A stretch of 64,000 nt of DNA from Marinarcus sediminis (lineage in GTDB: Bacteria > Campylobacterota > Campylobacteria > Campylobacterales > Arcobacteraceae), in the NCBI RefSeq assembly GCF_048571275.1, contig NZ_CP182357.1:248001-312000 (forward strand), written 5' to 3'. The notes under the pieces are model-generated. The model was not told the DNA's origin. It was given only the letters and a program-made list of their open reading frames with translations, and did not search any database. The translations under genes and the position numbers were made by a program. Of the stretch, positions 16,863-25,968 are shown piece after piece. Each line of letters begins with the position of its first letter. The first letter of the stretch is position 1.

Positions 16863-18416
16863 TTATACTTGATGTTCTGTGGTTTTTGCCAATCTCTCTT
16901 TTTGAGAAAGGTATGAATTTAATGCTCCTAAATAGGCTTTTGCAGTTGCTAACATGGTATCAATACTCAATCCATGTCCCACAAATGAAGGGGATGTTTC
17001 ATCAAACGTAACTCTTGTGGTCACTTTGGCCAATGCATCTTTTCCCTCTGTTACTGCTGTAACTTTGTAATCATTTAACGTTCCATTGTATCCGGTTAAT
17101 CGGTCAATGGTTTTGAAAATCGCATCCATTGTACCATCACCAATAGCAGCATCTTTCATGATTTCATCTTTGTATTTAATTGAAACCGCTGCTGTTGGAA
17201 CACCTGCTGTGCAATCACTGATTTGTAATCCAACCAATTCGTATGTTTTAGAAGAGTTTAATGACTCATCTGTAATTAACATTCGAACATCATCATCGGT
17301 AACATCTTTTTTCTTATCGGCCAATAATTTAAATCGTTCAAATGCTGCATTTAACTCTTCGTCACTGACTTTATCAAATCCCATGTGAACAATTTTATCT
17401 CTAAAAGCTGCACGACCAGAGTGTTTTCCTAAAATTAATGTGCTCTCTTTAAACACACCTACATCTTCAGGTTTCATAATTTCATACGTCTCTTGATGTT
17501 TTAATACACCATCTTGATGAATCCCACTTTCGTGAGAGAACGCATTTTTACCCACAATGGCTTTATTTTGTTGTGGCTCAACACCTGTAATGGTAGCAAC
17601 CAATCGTGATGTTGCATAAATTTCAGGCGTATTGATGGTTGTATATAAATCACCAAACGCATCTTTTCGTGTTTTAATCGCCATAACCGCTTCTTCTAAA
17701 GCAGAATTCCCTGCTCTCTCACCCAACCCATTCATGGTCACTTCAATTTGTCTTGCCCCATTTAAAACAGCCGCTAAGGTATTGGCTGTTGCCAATCCTA
17801 AATCGTTGTGATTGTGTACAGAAATAATCGCACGATCACCCGTAAAGTCACTTAACTCTTTCACCATTGCCCCTAATTCTGTTGGCAATCGATACCCTAC
17901 CGTATCGGGTAAATTAATGGTTCTTACTCCTGCACCAATAATGGCATCAATGACCTCTTTCATAAAAGAGATATCACTTCTTCCCGCATCTTCTAAAGAG
18001 AACTCAACATCATCAACAAATGTTTTGGCATATTGTACAGCGTGTATTGCTCTTTTAATCACCTCATCTTCACTCATTTTTAATTTGTATTTCATATGAA
18101 TTGGGGATGTTGCAATAAAGGTGTGAATTCGATGCAATGGCGCACGACTCACTGCCAAACCTGCTTGTTTGATGTCATTGTCAATGGCTCGACTTAACGA
18201 ACAGATTGATGACTTTGTAACTTGTTCAGCAATTCTGCTGACCGCATCAAAATCCCCAGGACTTGCTGCTGCAAAACCTGCTTCAATGACATCTACTCCT
18301 AACTTTTCTAATTGTAAAGCGACTTTTATTTTCTCTTCCGTGTTCATTGAACAACCTGGACTTTGTTCTCCATCTCTTAATGTTGTATCAAATACTATGA
18401 TTTTATTTTTATCCAT
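16863..18416 (-). CDS. leuA: 2-Isopropylmalate synthase
   Basis: First committed enzyme of leucine biosynthesis: condenses acetyl-CoA with 2-oxoisovalerate. The 517-residue length is that of the full form with the C-terminal leucine-binding regulatory domain. Key features: FDTTLRDGEQSPGCSM at the N-terminus (metal-binding and catalytic Arg/Asp), the HNHNDLGLATAN metal ligands in the middle, and NGLGERAGN. The regulatory domain begins around residue 390. Upstream lies a leader ORF rich in Leu codons and a consensus promoter, so transcription is probably regulated by leucine supply in addition to feedback inhibition. Confidence 0.97.
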   Translation of the reverse strand: MDKNKIIVFDTTLRDGEQSPGCSMNTEEKIKVALQLEKLGVDVIEAGFAAASPGDFDAVSRIAEQVTKSSICSLSRAIDNDIKQAGLAVSRAPLHRIHTFIATSPIHMKYKLKMSEDEVIKRAIHAVQYAKTFVDDVEFSLEDAGRSDISFMKEVIDAIIGAGVRTINLPDTVGYRLPTELGAMVKELSDFTGDRAIISVHNHNDLGLATANTLAAVLNGARQIEVTMNGLGERAGNSALEEAVMAIKTRKDAFGDLYTTINTPEIYATSRLVATITGVEPQQNKAIVGKNAFSHESGIHQDGVLKHQETYEIMKPEDVGVFKESTLILGKHSGRAAFRDKIVHMGFDKVSDEELNAAFERFKLLADKKKDVTDDDVRMLITDESLNSSKTYELVGLQISDCTAGVPTAAVSIKYKDEIMKDAAIGDGTMDAIFKTIDRLTGYNGTLNDYKVTAVTEGKDALAKVTTRVTFDETSPSFVGHGLSIDTMLATAKAYLGALNSYLSQKERLAKTTEHQV

Positions 18417-18442
18417 TGTAATTACCTTTATAAATTGGTTAC

Positions 18443-18448
18443 ATTATA
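18443..18448 (-). promoter_or_regulatory. Possible second -10 box close to leuA
   Basis: A second TATAAT on the minus strand lies 26 bases before the leuA ATG, between the leader ORF and the gene. A -35 box is not clear. If used, it would bypass control by the leader. Confidence 0.3.
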
Positions 18449-18516
18449 TCTATTTTTTAATAAAAAAATAAAAAAACTATTTTGTGATTGTTGATTGATT
18501 AATTTTTGTGTAAAAA

Positions 18517-18594
18517 TTAGAGAGAAAGACAGAGGAGCAGAAGAGTGTTAACACTTTTTATGAAATGGTTATTGCAAAAATTAAATTTTTTCAT
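18517..18594 (-). CDS. leuL: Leucine-rich leader peptide of leuA (candidate attenuator)
   Basis: A 25-residue ORF on the minus strand, 100 bases upstream of leuA. It has an AAGGAG ribosome-binding site 6 bases before its ATG and ends in TLLLLCLSL followed by TAA: six Leu codons (CTT, CTG, CTC, CTC, CTT, CTC) among the last eight residues. This is the classical arrangement of an amino-acid attenuation leader, as known for enterobacterial leu operons. Ribosome stalling at Leu codons would sense leucyl-tRNA. I see only weak A/U hairpins after it and no clear intrinsic terminator, so the mechanism might be Rho-dependent or translational. The C/U-rich, G-poor coding strand would suit Rho loading. 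No annotation pipeline is likely to call so short an ORF. Confidence 0.8.
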   Translation of the reverse strand: MKKFNFCNNHFIKSVNTLLLLCLSL

Positions 18595-18623
18595 TTTACT
18601 CTCCTTGTTTTTTGTAATGACGA

Positions 18624-18652
18624 ATTATAATTTATATTATTCAATTTGTCAA
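18624..18652 (-). promoter_or_regulatory. Consensus sigma-70 promoter for leuL-leuA
   Basis: Minus-strand TTGACA (18647-18652) and TATAAT (18624-18629) with exactly 17 bases between them, both perfect matches. It lies about 30 bases upstream of the leader ORF and directly after the ftsH terminator. A near-perfect promoter implies strong initiation, fitting control by attenuation afterwards. Confidence 0.85.
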
Positions 18653-18656
18653 GTAA

Positions 18657-18689
18657 AAAAAAGGTCTTTGAAAATCAAAGACCTTTTTT
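18657..18689 (-). terminator. Intrinsic terminator of ftsH
   Basis: A GGTCTTTG / CAAAGACC stem with a 5-base loop, extended by an A-run and a T-run on either side. Read from ftsH it ends in eight T residues. Its A/T flanks make it symmetric, so it could work in both directions. It insulates ftsH from the leuL promoter. Confidence 0.85.
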
Positions 18690-18705
18690 AAGTTTTTTTT
18701 TAATA

Positions 18706-20757
18706 CTACTTTTTATTCTCTTCAGGTTTTTCTGTTATTGTTTCAGTCGTTTCATCTTCAATAAGTTCATCTTTTTCCTCTTTGAGAGGTGTCTCATCTT
18801 CACTGACAATGGCATCTGAGTGTAAATCACCGTCTTCATACACAACACCACCATTTTCTTTGATGATATCTCGAACTCTTTGCCCCTCTAAAACTTCAAT
18901 ATCAAGCAGTTCTGCTGTCATTTGCTCAATGGCTGCTTTATTCTCTTTCAAAGCTTCCAGAACAATTTTATATCGTTCATTGAGGGTAGATTTAACATGT
19001 TCATCCAAATTCTTTGACATTTCATCTGAAAAATCTTTTTGTGTTTGTCCACCTAAAAATTGATTTGATCTTTTTTCTAAAACCATCAATCCTGCCACAT
19101 CACTCATACCATATACAGACGCCATCGATTTAATAATATCTGTCGCTCTTTCTAAGTCATTTCCTGCACCCGTACTGATTTCACCAATAAATACCTCTTC
19201 TGCGGCACGTCCTCCTAAAAGGGTATCAACCTCAGCAATAAGTTCATGTTTTTGCATTAAATATTTATTCTCTTCAGGGGTATTCAGTGTATATCCCAAG
19301 GCAGCTAGACCTCTTGGAATAATGGAAACTTTATTGACTTTTTTAGCCCCTTTGGTAATTTCAGCAATTAACGCGTGACCACTTTCATGGTAAGCTACAA
19401 TTTTTCGCTCTTTAGGAGAGATTCGTCTTGATTTTTTCTCCAATCCAGCAATTTGTCTCTCTACGGCTTCTTTGAACTCTGAATACGCCACCTCTTCTTT
19501 TGAAGCTCGTCCTGCTAAAAGTGCTGCTTCATTGATAATGTTTGCCAAATCAGCACCTGCAAGCCCAGCTGTCATACGTGCCACTTCAATTAAATCGACA
19601 TCTTTTCCTAATTTAACATTTTTAATGTGTACTTTTAATATCTCAACTCGACCTTCAAAATCGGGTTTATCCACCAACACTTGTCTGTCAAATCTTCCAG
19701 GTCTTAATAATGCTGGGTCTAAAACTTCTGGTCGGTTAGTTGCTGCCAATACAATCACAGGTGCCGCTTCCGTTGCAAACCCATCCATCTCAGCTAAAAG
19801 TTGATTAAGCGTTTGTTCTCTCTCGTCATTTCCACCCATTGGACCACCAGAAGCTCTGCTTTTACCAATGGCATCAATCTCATCAATAAAAATAATCGCT
19901 GGTGCTACTTTTTTTGCTTGTTCAAACAAATCTCTTACTCTGCTTGCCCCAACTCCCACAAACATCTCAATGAAGGCTGAACCAGAAACACTTAAAAACT
20001 CTACATTGGCTTCACCCGCAACGGCTTTAGCAAGAAGTGTTTTCCCTGTACCCGGAGGTCCTACTAAAAGAACACCTTTAGGAATTTGAGCCCCCAATTT
20101 AATATATCTGTCGGGAGATTTTAAAAAATCAACCACTTCTTGCACTTCCTCTTTGGCCTCTTTATTTCCTGCAACATCATCAAACGTAACGTTAGGTTTT
20201 TCAGAATTGATCATCTTTTTAGAACTTCCAATTCCAAGAAGACCTCCGCCTCCGCCTCCCATGCTTTTTTGCATTCTTCGTGCCAAAAACATCCAAATGG
20301 CAAAAAAGATAAAAATAGGTAAAACCCAACCAAATAACATATCGGCTAAAAGATTCTCTTCATTCACGCCACCGTAAGCAATACCACTTTTTTCCAATTG
20401 AGGGACCAATGTTTCATCTGGAATGACTCTTCTGGCACTGTACGTGGTAATTCCACTTGCAGTCTGTTTTGAAACCGCTTTAATGGTTGTATTTCCAATA
20501 CCGACATACTCTATTTTATCATCTGCAATTAATTTTTTTAACTCTGAATAGGGAACGGTTTTTTGTTGTGTTTTCCCGTACGATTGAATTTGTCCATTTG
20601 TTACCTCAGTGGTTTGATCTTGAGGGAACATTGTTTTAAAAACAAAAATAGTTACAATAGAAAAAAGAACAAATACTAATAATGGGTTGCTGTTAAAAAA
20701 GTTATTATTATTTCCATCATCGTTATTATTCTGATTACTGTTTTTTTTCTTAGCCAT
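18706..20757 (-). CDS. ftsH: ATP-dependent zinc metalloprotease FtsH
   Basis: Membrane-bound AAA+ protease that degrades misfolded membrane proteins and regulatory targets. 683 residues. Two membrane helices (about 25-45 and 138-160) bracket a periplasmic domain. The AAA module carries Walker A GPPGTGKT (about 233-240), Walker B IIFIDEIDAIG and the second region of homology ending RPGRFDRQ. The zinc protease site HESGH is near residue 455. The N-terminus is Asn-rich and the C-terminus is an acidic tail. It follows prmA on the same strand by 20 bases. Confidence 0.98.
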   Translation of the reverse strand: MAKKKNSNQNNNDDGNNNNFFNSNPLLVFVLFSIVTIFVFKTMFPQDQTTEVTNGQIQSYGKTQQKTVPYSELKKLIADDKIEYVGIGNTTIKAVSKQTASGITTYSARRVIPDETLVPQLEKSGIAYGGVNEENLLADMLFGWVLPIFIFFAIWMFLARRMQKSMGGGGGGLLGIGSSKKMINSEKPNVTFDDVAGNKEAKEEVQEVVDFLKSPDRYIKLGAQIPKGVLLVGPPGTGKTLLAKAVAGEANVEFLSVSGSAFIEMFVGVGASRVRDLFEQAKKVAPAIIFIDEIDAIGKSRASGGPMGGNDEREQTLNQLLAEMDGFATEAAPVIVLAATNRPEVLDPALLRPGRFDRQVLVDKPDFEGRVEILKVHIKNVKLGKDVDLIEVARMTAGLAGADLANIINEAALLAGRASKEEVAYSEFKEAVERQIAGLEKKSRRISPKERKIVAYHESGHALIAEITKGAKKVNKVSIIPRGLAALGYTLNTPEENKYLMQKHELIAEVDTLLGGRAAEEVFIGEISTGAGNDLERATDIIKSMASVYGMSDVAGLMVLEKRSNQFLGGQTQKDFSDEMSKNLDEHVKSTLNERYKIVLEALKENKAAIEQMTAELLDIEVLEGQRVRDIIKENGGVVYEDGDLHSDAIVSEDETPLKEEKDELIEDETTETITEKPEENKK

Positions 20758-20777
20758 GTAATAAACTCCTTAAAATT

Positions 20778-21587
20778 TTATGCTTTTGTGTAAACCAAAG
20801 TGACCCATTCATTTTTTTGAATAAAATCAACTTCTTTTAAATCTTTATATTTTTTTTGAACTTTCTCTAAATGATTTTCTAAAATCCCAGAAAGGATAAG
20901 TATACCATTTTCCTTCATACTTTTCTTCAAATCTGTGGCAATCATGGCCAAAACATCTGCCACAATATTTGCAACCACCACATCATACGTTTTGTCTGTT
21001 TTTGTAACGCTTCCAGCCCAAGATTCATTGACGCAAGCCTCATTTAATTGAAAATTCTCATACGCGTTACTCACCGCAAATTCATCGGTATCACAAATAT
21101 CAACCAAAGCACCTTTTTTTGAAGCACCAATGGCCAATATTCCACTTCCACATCCTACGTCAAGCAAAGTATCATTGACTTTAACATACTTATCAATGGC
21201 CAATAAACAACTGCTTGTGGTTTCATGGTGTCCTGAACCAAAGGATAAGGCTGGATCGATAATGATATTAATTTTGTTCTCTTTGGGTTGCTCCCAAGTA
21301 GGATAGATATAAAAATTACCTACCTCAACGGCTTTTATTGCTTCTCTGTACTTTCTAATCCAATCTTCGTTTTTTTCTTGTGTCAATTGTGTGCTACATT
21401 GCACATTTAACTCTTTGGCAAACGCTTGAATTCCAGCTTCAATATCACTCAAATCCTCTTCACTTCTTGAAATTAACGTTCCGTCCAACTCTTCAATGGC
21501 TTCATCGGTCAATGTACTGAGTAAATCTAAAAATATGTCATAATGTTTTTCTGGTTTTATTTGTAACTCATAATAATAATCTAACAA
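20778..21587 (-). CDS. prmA: Ribosomal protein L11 methyltransferase
   Basis: SAM-dependent methyltransferase of ribosomal protein L11. 269 residues. The class I SAM-binding loop LLDVGCGSGILAIGASKKGA is near residue 140, and the family NIVADVL catalytic segment (NxxA) and GSGHHETT substrate-loop motif are present. The start is a TTG with an AAGGA site 8 bases upstream; the nearby ATG is out of frame and stops at once. It is upstream of ftsH, an arrangement I infer to be co-transcribed. Confidence 0.93.
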   Translation of the reverse strand: MLDYYYELQIKPEKHYDIFLDLLSTLTDEAIEELDGTLISRSEEDLSDIEAGIQAFAKELNVQCSTQLTQEKNEDWIRKYREAIKAVEVGNFYIYPTWEQPKENKINIIIDPALSFGSGHHETTSSCLLAIDKYVKVNDTLLDVGCGSGILAIGASKKGALVDICDTDEFAVSNAYENFQLNEACVNESWAGSVTKTDKTYDVVVANIVADVLAMIATDLKKSMKENGILILSGILENHLEKVQKKYKDLKEVDFIQKNEWVTLVYTKA

Positions 21588-21644
21588 TGCATCATTCCTT
21601 TGTAAAGCGTTTTTTATTCTATCAAATAGTTATTTGTATGTCGT

Positions 21645-22580
21645 TTAAAAAAAGTTTTCTATCATATCTCGCATCACATCGGCATCTGAAATGTGATTGA
21701 TAATATCTCTAAATTCAGTAGCACCAGTGTACCCCTTTGAGTATGAGTGCAACAGTTTTCGGAACATCACCGCTCCATGTAATCCATGAAATTTCAAAGT
21801 GGCATCAAAATGTTCTAAAATAATCTCTCTCTTTAACTCATTTGAGATATCGGCATCGTCAATACCATGTTTAATTTGATAAAAAATCCAAGGTTTTCCA
21901 ATGGCACCACGACCAATCATTACACCATTGGCATGCGTGTATGTTAAAACCTCTTGAGCTTTAGCATAATCTTTTATGTCTCCATTGGCAATAACGGGAA
22001 TAGAGACACTCTCTTTCATTAACTTAATGGCATCGTAATCCACAGGTGCTTTATAAGCCCCTGCTCGTGTTCGTCCATGAACAGACATAAAATCCACCCC
22101 GCAAGCTTCTACGGCTTTGGCAATATCCACAGGTATTTTTTCATTCACCCCAATTCTTACTTTGGCACTGGTATAGGTTTTTTTTGAATACTTCTGTACC
22201 GTACTTAAAATCAACTCCAATTTTTTTAAATCACCCAGAAGATTTGAACCACTTCCGTGATTAAACACTTTAGGTGCAGGACAACCACAATTTAAATCAA
22301 TGCCATCAATGCCATCCATGTCGTTTAAGATTTCAACAGCATCACGAATGAGCTCGGGTTTGTTTCCTGCAATTTGAACAAAATAGGGATCTTCTGCTTC
22401 ACTCTTTTCAATCATTTTGAGTGTTTTAGCAGAGTTATAAACCAAGGCATTTGAAGAGATCATCTCTGAAATGGTTAAATCTGCACCAAACTTTTTAACA
22501 ACAGCACGAAAAGGTAAATCTGTATAACCTGCAAGGGGAGCCAACACCACAAGGGGTTGGCTAAAATCAATTTTTTTCAT
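21645..22580 (-). CDS. dus: tRNA-dihydrouridine synthase
   Basis: FMN-dependent enzyme that reduces uridine to dihydrouridine in tRNA D-loops. 311 residues. Family motifs: VVLAPLAGYTDLPFR at the N-terminus (FMN contact), GIDLNCGCPAPKV with the catalytic Cys, VHGRTRAG, and NGDIKDYAKA / GVMIGRGAIGKPWIF. Closest in kind to the DusB class, though the exact tRNA position modified cannot be told. It starts 2 bases after the stop of the membrane protein gene upstream. Confidence 0.94.
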   Translation of the reverse strand: MKKIDFSQPLVVLAPLAGYTDLPFRAVVKKFGADLTISEMISSNALVYNSAKTLKMIEKSEAEDPYFVQIAGNKPELIRDAVEILNDMDGIDGIDLNCGCPAPKVFNHGSGSNLLGDLKKLELILSTVQKYSKKTYTSAKVRIGVNEKIPVDIAKAVEACGVDFMSVHGRTRAGAYKAPVDYDAIKLMKESVSIPVIANGDIKDYAKAQEVLTYTHANGVMIGRGAIGKPWIFYQIKHGIDDADISNELKREIILEHFDATLKFHGLHGAVMFRKLLHSYSKGYTGATEFRDIINHISDADVMRDMIENFF

Positions 22581-22582
22581 AT

Positions 22583-23596
22583 TTATTTAAGGTAGCTGAT
22601 TGAGTCTAATGTGTAATTTTTCCCAGAATCTTTCAAATCAAGTAATGCTCGAAATGCACTGTATTCCTCTTTTGAACTGCTTGAAAAAATATCTCTGATT
22701 TTATCAATCATTTCAAATTCAAAAAGAACATACATGTAAGCTTCTTGAGCCAACTCGTTATGGTTTGATAACTCTTCGAAAATTTCAATAATTTCATCTG
22801 GAATCAGACTGCTTTTATACATTTTTGCAATTTGAATAAACTCATTGGATGTAAACTCAGCGCTTTTAATCTCTTTTAATAATTCATCTTTATCCAACGA
22901 AAACTCTGTTTGAACACTGTCTCTTTTAAAGAGTTCCATTAACATCTCTTTATTCATTTTAATATTAGGCAATATCTTTTTAATTGACGTCATTGATTTA
23001 CCTTCAAGTACTTTATAAAAAGCTGCTTCAATCTCTTCAAAAGAGTGATTGCTTGGTCTTTTCAAAACGTCCAATGCAAAATCGATTTGTTCATTGATTT
23101 TATTGATACTGTTTTTCTTTGCTAACGCATTGGTTGCGTCAAGTTTAACACTTAATGATGTATATTTCCCATGGTTAATATCCACAATAGCTTTTGCCAA
23201 TTCACGAATCTCTTTATTGTTTGAGTTGAATGTTTCTGTTTTAATCTCAACATTCACTTGAGAAAGAAATTCTGCTATATCTTTAAATAATGAATTCTTA
23301 AATTTAATTGTTTCATCTTTTTTAAGCAGACTATTTTTCAGACATTTAATCATGTTCTCTTTATCTTTAGCTACCCCCATTGTTTCAATATAATGTTTCA
23401 AACCATAAAATACCATGTGAAGTATTGATGCTAAAAACAGTACCACTAAAGGTAAAATTACCCATAAAGCTACTGGCAGCGTAAATGTCTTTTCAAACAG
23501 CATTATTTGAAAATCAGTTTTTTGAATGCTAAATACGTATCCTGCTACTACAGCTATAAATACAATTGACGCAACAATATATTTTTTAAGTCCCAT
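22583..23596 (-). CDS. Conserved membrane protein with two N-terminal helices (unknown function)
   Basis: A 337-residue protein. Two hydrophobic segments (about 7-24 and 40-66) anchor it; the remaining 270 residues are polar, mostly helical, Lys/Glu-rich and probably cytoplasmic. No enzymatic motif or known domain is recognised. It lies between dus and a DksA-like gene with short gaps, so it is probably co-expressed. Similar proteins appear, from memory, in other Campylobacterota; no function is claimed. Confidence 0.75.
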   Translation of the reverse strand: MGLKKYIVASIVFIAVVAGYVFSIQKTDFQIMLFEKTFTLPVALWVILPLVVLFLASILHMVFYGLKHYIETMGVAKDKENMIKCLKNSLLKKDETIKFKNSLFKDIAEFLSQVNVEIKTETFNSNNKEIRELAKAIVDINHGKYTSLSVKLDATNALAKKNSINKINEQIDFALDVLKRPSNHSFEEIEAAFYKVLEGKSMTSIKKILPNIKMNKEMLMELFKRDSVQTEFSLDKDELLKEIKSAEFTSNEFIQIAKMYKSSLIPDEIIEIFEELSNHNELAQEAYMYVLFEFEMIDKIRDIFSSSSKEEYSAFRALLDLKDSGKNYTLDSISYLK

Positions 23597-23613
23597 ATTT
23601 ATTCCTTATTATA

Positions 23614-23967
23614 CTACTGTTCTACCTCGTAAATTTCTCTACACGGTGTACAAAACTTTGCAAATGGTTTTGCTCGTAATCTTCCCAATGAAATTAATTC
23701 ATCACACATTTCACATACACCATAAGTGCCTTGTTCGATTCTTTTTAAAGCGTCATCAATCTCTTTGAGCTCTTTAACTTGTTGATTTGCAATAATGCCT
23801 TCTTTAAAACTGTCACTGCTAATTTCAGCGAAATCGACATCATCATTACACTCTGAATTTTTCAAAGAGTCAATACTATTTCTGCTCTCTTGAATGTTTT
23901 GAGTAATTGATTCTTTTCGCTTTATAAGAATCTCTTGTAACTCTTCAATTTGTTTTCTATTTGCCAA
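23614..23967 (-). CDS. DksA/TraR-family zinc-finger regulator
   Basis: A 117-residue coiled-coil protein with a C-terminal four-Cys zinc finger, CEMC near residue 89 and CTPC near 110. DksA-type proteins bind the RNA polymerase secondary channel and alter initiation with ppGpp. The coiled-coil tip carries Asp residues (NDDVDFAEIS), as expected for activity. The start is TTG with an AGAGG site 6 bases upstream. It is shorter than E. coli DksA but normal for this phylum. Confidence 0.9.
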   Translation of the reverse strand: MANRKQIEELQEILIKRKESITQNIQESRNSIDSLKNSECNDDVDFAEISSDSFKEGIIANQQVKELKEIDDALKRIEQGTYGVCEMCDELISLGRLRAKPFAKFCTPCREIYEVEQ

Positions 23968-24019
23968 AATAAACCTCTTTTTAAAAATTTGTTGAGGATT
24001 ATACTTAAATTTTCATAAA

Positions 24020-24478
24020 TTACTTATGATATGGATGATTATTTATTATACACAATGCTCTAAAGAGTTGTTCTTGTAGTACAAGGTTCGCGATTTTATG
24101 CGCCATTGTTAAGTCACTCAAAGTTACAATTTTATCACATTTTTTTAAAAAATCACGCTCGAAACCATACGCTCCTCCAATAAAAAAATTGACAACTGTG
24201 CTGTTTTCAATCATTTTGGCAAACTCAAAACTCTCCATTTTACTGCCCAAAACATCCAAAGCAATATTGTAGCCATTCATATACGGTTCAAATGCTTCAG
24301 AATAAGATTGTTGTGCCTCTTTTTCACCTAGGGTTTGTGCTTTGGCTATTTTTTTATTGAACAGACTCACACTCTCTACTTTAGCATATTTTGAAGACAT
24401 TTTCATGAATTCCTTGCACAACTTATCAAACTCATCATTGCTTGGTTTGGCAATGGCATAGATGTTAATTTTAATCAC
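24020..24478 (-). CDS. rlmH: 23S rRNA (pseudouridine1915-N3)-methyltransferase RlmH
   Basis: SPOUT-class methyltransferase that modifies 23S rRNA helix 69. 152 residues, typical size. The SAM-binding knot is recognisable in FFIGGAYGFE and in the C-terminal LSDLTMAHKIANLVLQEQLFRA segment, ending in the NNHPYHK tail that is nearly invariant in RlmH. The start is a GTG that overlaps the last 8 bases of the thiE gene. Confidence 0.95.
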   Translation of the reverse strand: MIKINIYAIAKPSNDEFDKLCKEFMKMSSKYAKVESVSLFNKKIAKAQTLGEKEAQQSYSEAFEPYMNGYNIALDVLGSKMESFEFAKMIENSTVVNFFIGGAYGFERDFLKKCDKIVTLSDLTMAHKIANLVLQEQLFRALCIINNHPYHK

Positions 24479-25082
24479 AATAAAGCCCGCTTCCTATCAC
24501 ATTAAATGCAATGTTTTTTATTTTGTCTTCTATACTTACCCCTCCAATTGCACATACAGGATGCTTCGATATTTTTGCCAAATATGAGATCTTTTCACCT
24601 AAAACAGTTGAAACATCTTTGGTTGTGGTTGTTTTGTATGCCCCCAATCCAATATAATCTAATGCCCATTCATTGGCTTGCAAAATCTCGATTTCATTGT
24701 GGGTTGAGAGTCCAAGAATTTTATCTTTTATTTTTTTACGAATAAGTTGTATGGCCACTTTTTTATCGTTTTTATAAAATTTTTCTAAATCTTCTTGCCC
24801 TAAATGTAAACCATGAGCATGCTCTATTAACTCAATTTTATCATTAATAATAATAGGAATATTCGTATGAGATGTTAAATAGTTTAGCTGCTCTATTTGA
24901 AAAGAGGCATCACTGATTTTATCGCGATATTGAATCAATGTAACATTCAGTTTTTGACAAAGGGTTACAAACTCTTCAAGTGTGATGTTTTTTTTTAGCA
25001 GTGTTTCATAATCGCACAAAGCATAAATAGGTGTCTTCAAGCTTGAAGCTTGAAGTACATTTGGAATATAGTTTTTAAACAT
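24471..25082 (-). CDS. thiE: Thiamine-phosphate synthase-like protein (ThiE/TenI)
   Basis: TIM-barrel protein of 203 residues in the ThiE/TenI family. ThiE couples the pyrimidine and thiazole precursors into thiamine phosphate. Visible motifs are IQYRDK (usually LRxK), IIINDKIELI, GLHLGQEDL, and the C-terminal CAIGGVS phosphate-binding loop. The LSTHNEIE segment matches the GxSxH motif. It could also be the TenI-like member. No TPP riboswitch is seen. It sits in the accD-thiE-rlmH run with a 3-base gap after accD. Confidence 0.8.
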   Translation of the reverse strand: MFKNYIPNVLQASSLKTPIYALCDYETLLKKNITLEEFVTLCQKLNVTLIQYRDKISDASFQIEQLNYLTSHTNIPIIINDKIELIEHAHGLHLGQEDLEKFYKNDKKVAIQLIRKKIKDKILGLSTHNEIEILQANEWALDYIGLGAYKTTTTKDVSTVLGEKISYLAKISKHPVCAIGGVSIEDKIKNIAFNVIGSGLYCD

Positions 25083-25085
25083 TAC

Positions 25086-25949
25086 TTATGAAGCAACACT
25101 CTCTTTATTAAACAGTTTTAATAAATCAGAGATGGTTTGTTTCATATCTTTTCTGTTAACAACCATATCAATCGAACCATGTTCAAGTAAAAACTCTGCT
25201 CGCTGGAACCCTTCAGGCAGATCTGCTCCAATGGTTTGTTTAATCACTCTTTGTCCTGCAAATCCAACCAATGCACCTGGCTCTGCCATAATAATATCAC
25301 CAAGCAATGCAAATGAAGCCGAAACTCCACCCATCGTAGGATCCGTTAAAACAGAGATGTAAGGCAATTTAGCTGCATCGAGTTTTTTAAGCGCAGCAGA
25401 GGTTTTGGCCATTTGCATTAACGCAAATGTACTCTCTTGCATTCTTGCCCCACCGGATGCTGAAACAATTACCACACCACATTTTTTCTCAATGGCTCGA
25501 TTAATGGCTCGAACAATTTTTTCACCCTCAACAGAGCCTAAACTTCCTCCCATAAATGAGAAATCAAATATCACTATTTGGGCATCAACATCATTGATTT
25601 TACACTCGCCACTGACAACAGATGAGCTTCGTTTGGTTTTACTTAAAGCTTCATCCAATCTTTTTTTATACGACTTTTTATCCACAAAATTTAAAGGATC
25701 AGTAGGTTTTAAAGAGGCATCATGTTCAACAAAACTCCCTTCATCACAAAGAATTTCAATTCTTCTTTGTGCACCTATTCTCATGTGAAAATTACATTTA
25801 GGACAAATGTTATTTTGATTTTCCACTTCTTTAAAAAACATCAACGCATTACACTCTGGACACTTTACCCAATGACTCGGTGCATCTTTTGTTGTTGGTC
25901 TCTCTTTTTTATCAAATTTTATTTTTTTAAATAGATTTTTTAAATCCAT
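25086..25949 (-). CDS. accD: Acetyl-CoA carboxylase carboxyltransferase subunit beta
   Basis: Beta subunit of the carboxyltransferase that makes malonyl-CoA, working with AccA. 287 residues. The N-terminal zinc ribbon CPEC ... CPKC (about residues 30-52) is followed by the crotonase fold with VVSASGGARMQESTFALMQM and DPTMGGVSASFALLGD motifs. The ATG at 25949 has AAGGA upstream; a TTG two codons earlier is in frame but less likely. Confidence 0.96.
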   Translation of the reverse strand: MDLKNLFKKIKFDKKERPTTKDAPSHWVKCPECNALMFFKEVENQNNICPKCNFHMRIGAQRRIEILCDEGSFVEHDASLKPTDPLNFVDKKSYKKRLDEALSKTKRSSSVVSGECKINDVDAQIVIFDFSFMGGSLGSVEGEKIVRAINRAIEKKCGVVIVSASGGARMQESTFALMQMAKTSAALKKLDAAKLPYISVLTDPTMGGVSASFALLGDIIMAEPGALVGFAGQRVIKQTIGADLPEGFQRAEFLLEHGSIDMVVNRKDMKQTISDLLKLFNKESVAS

Positions 25950-25968
25950 ACCCAATCCTTATTTATAG

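Noticed and set aside
18544..18555. AGTGTTAACACT palindrome inside the leader ORF as an operator
   Set aside because: It is short and lies within the leuL codons; a control role is less likely than coincidence, though not excluded.
24471..25085. TPP riboswitch for thiE
   Set aside because: Only 3 bases separate accD and thiE; there is no room for one.
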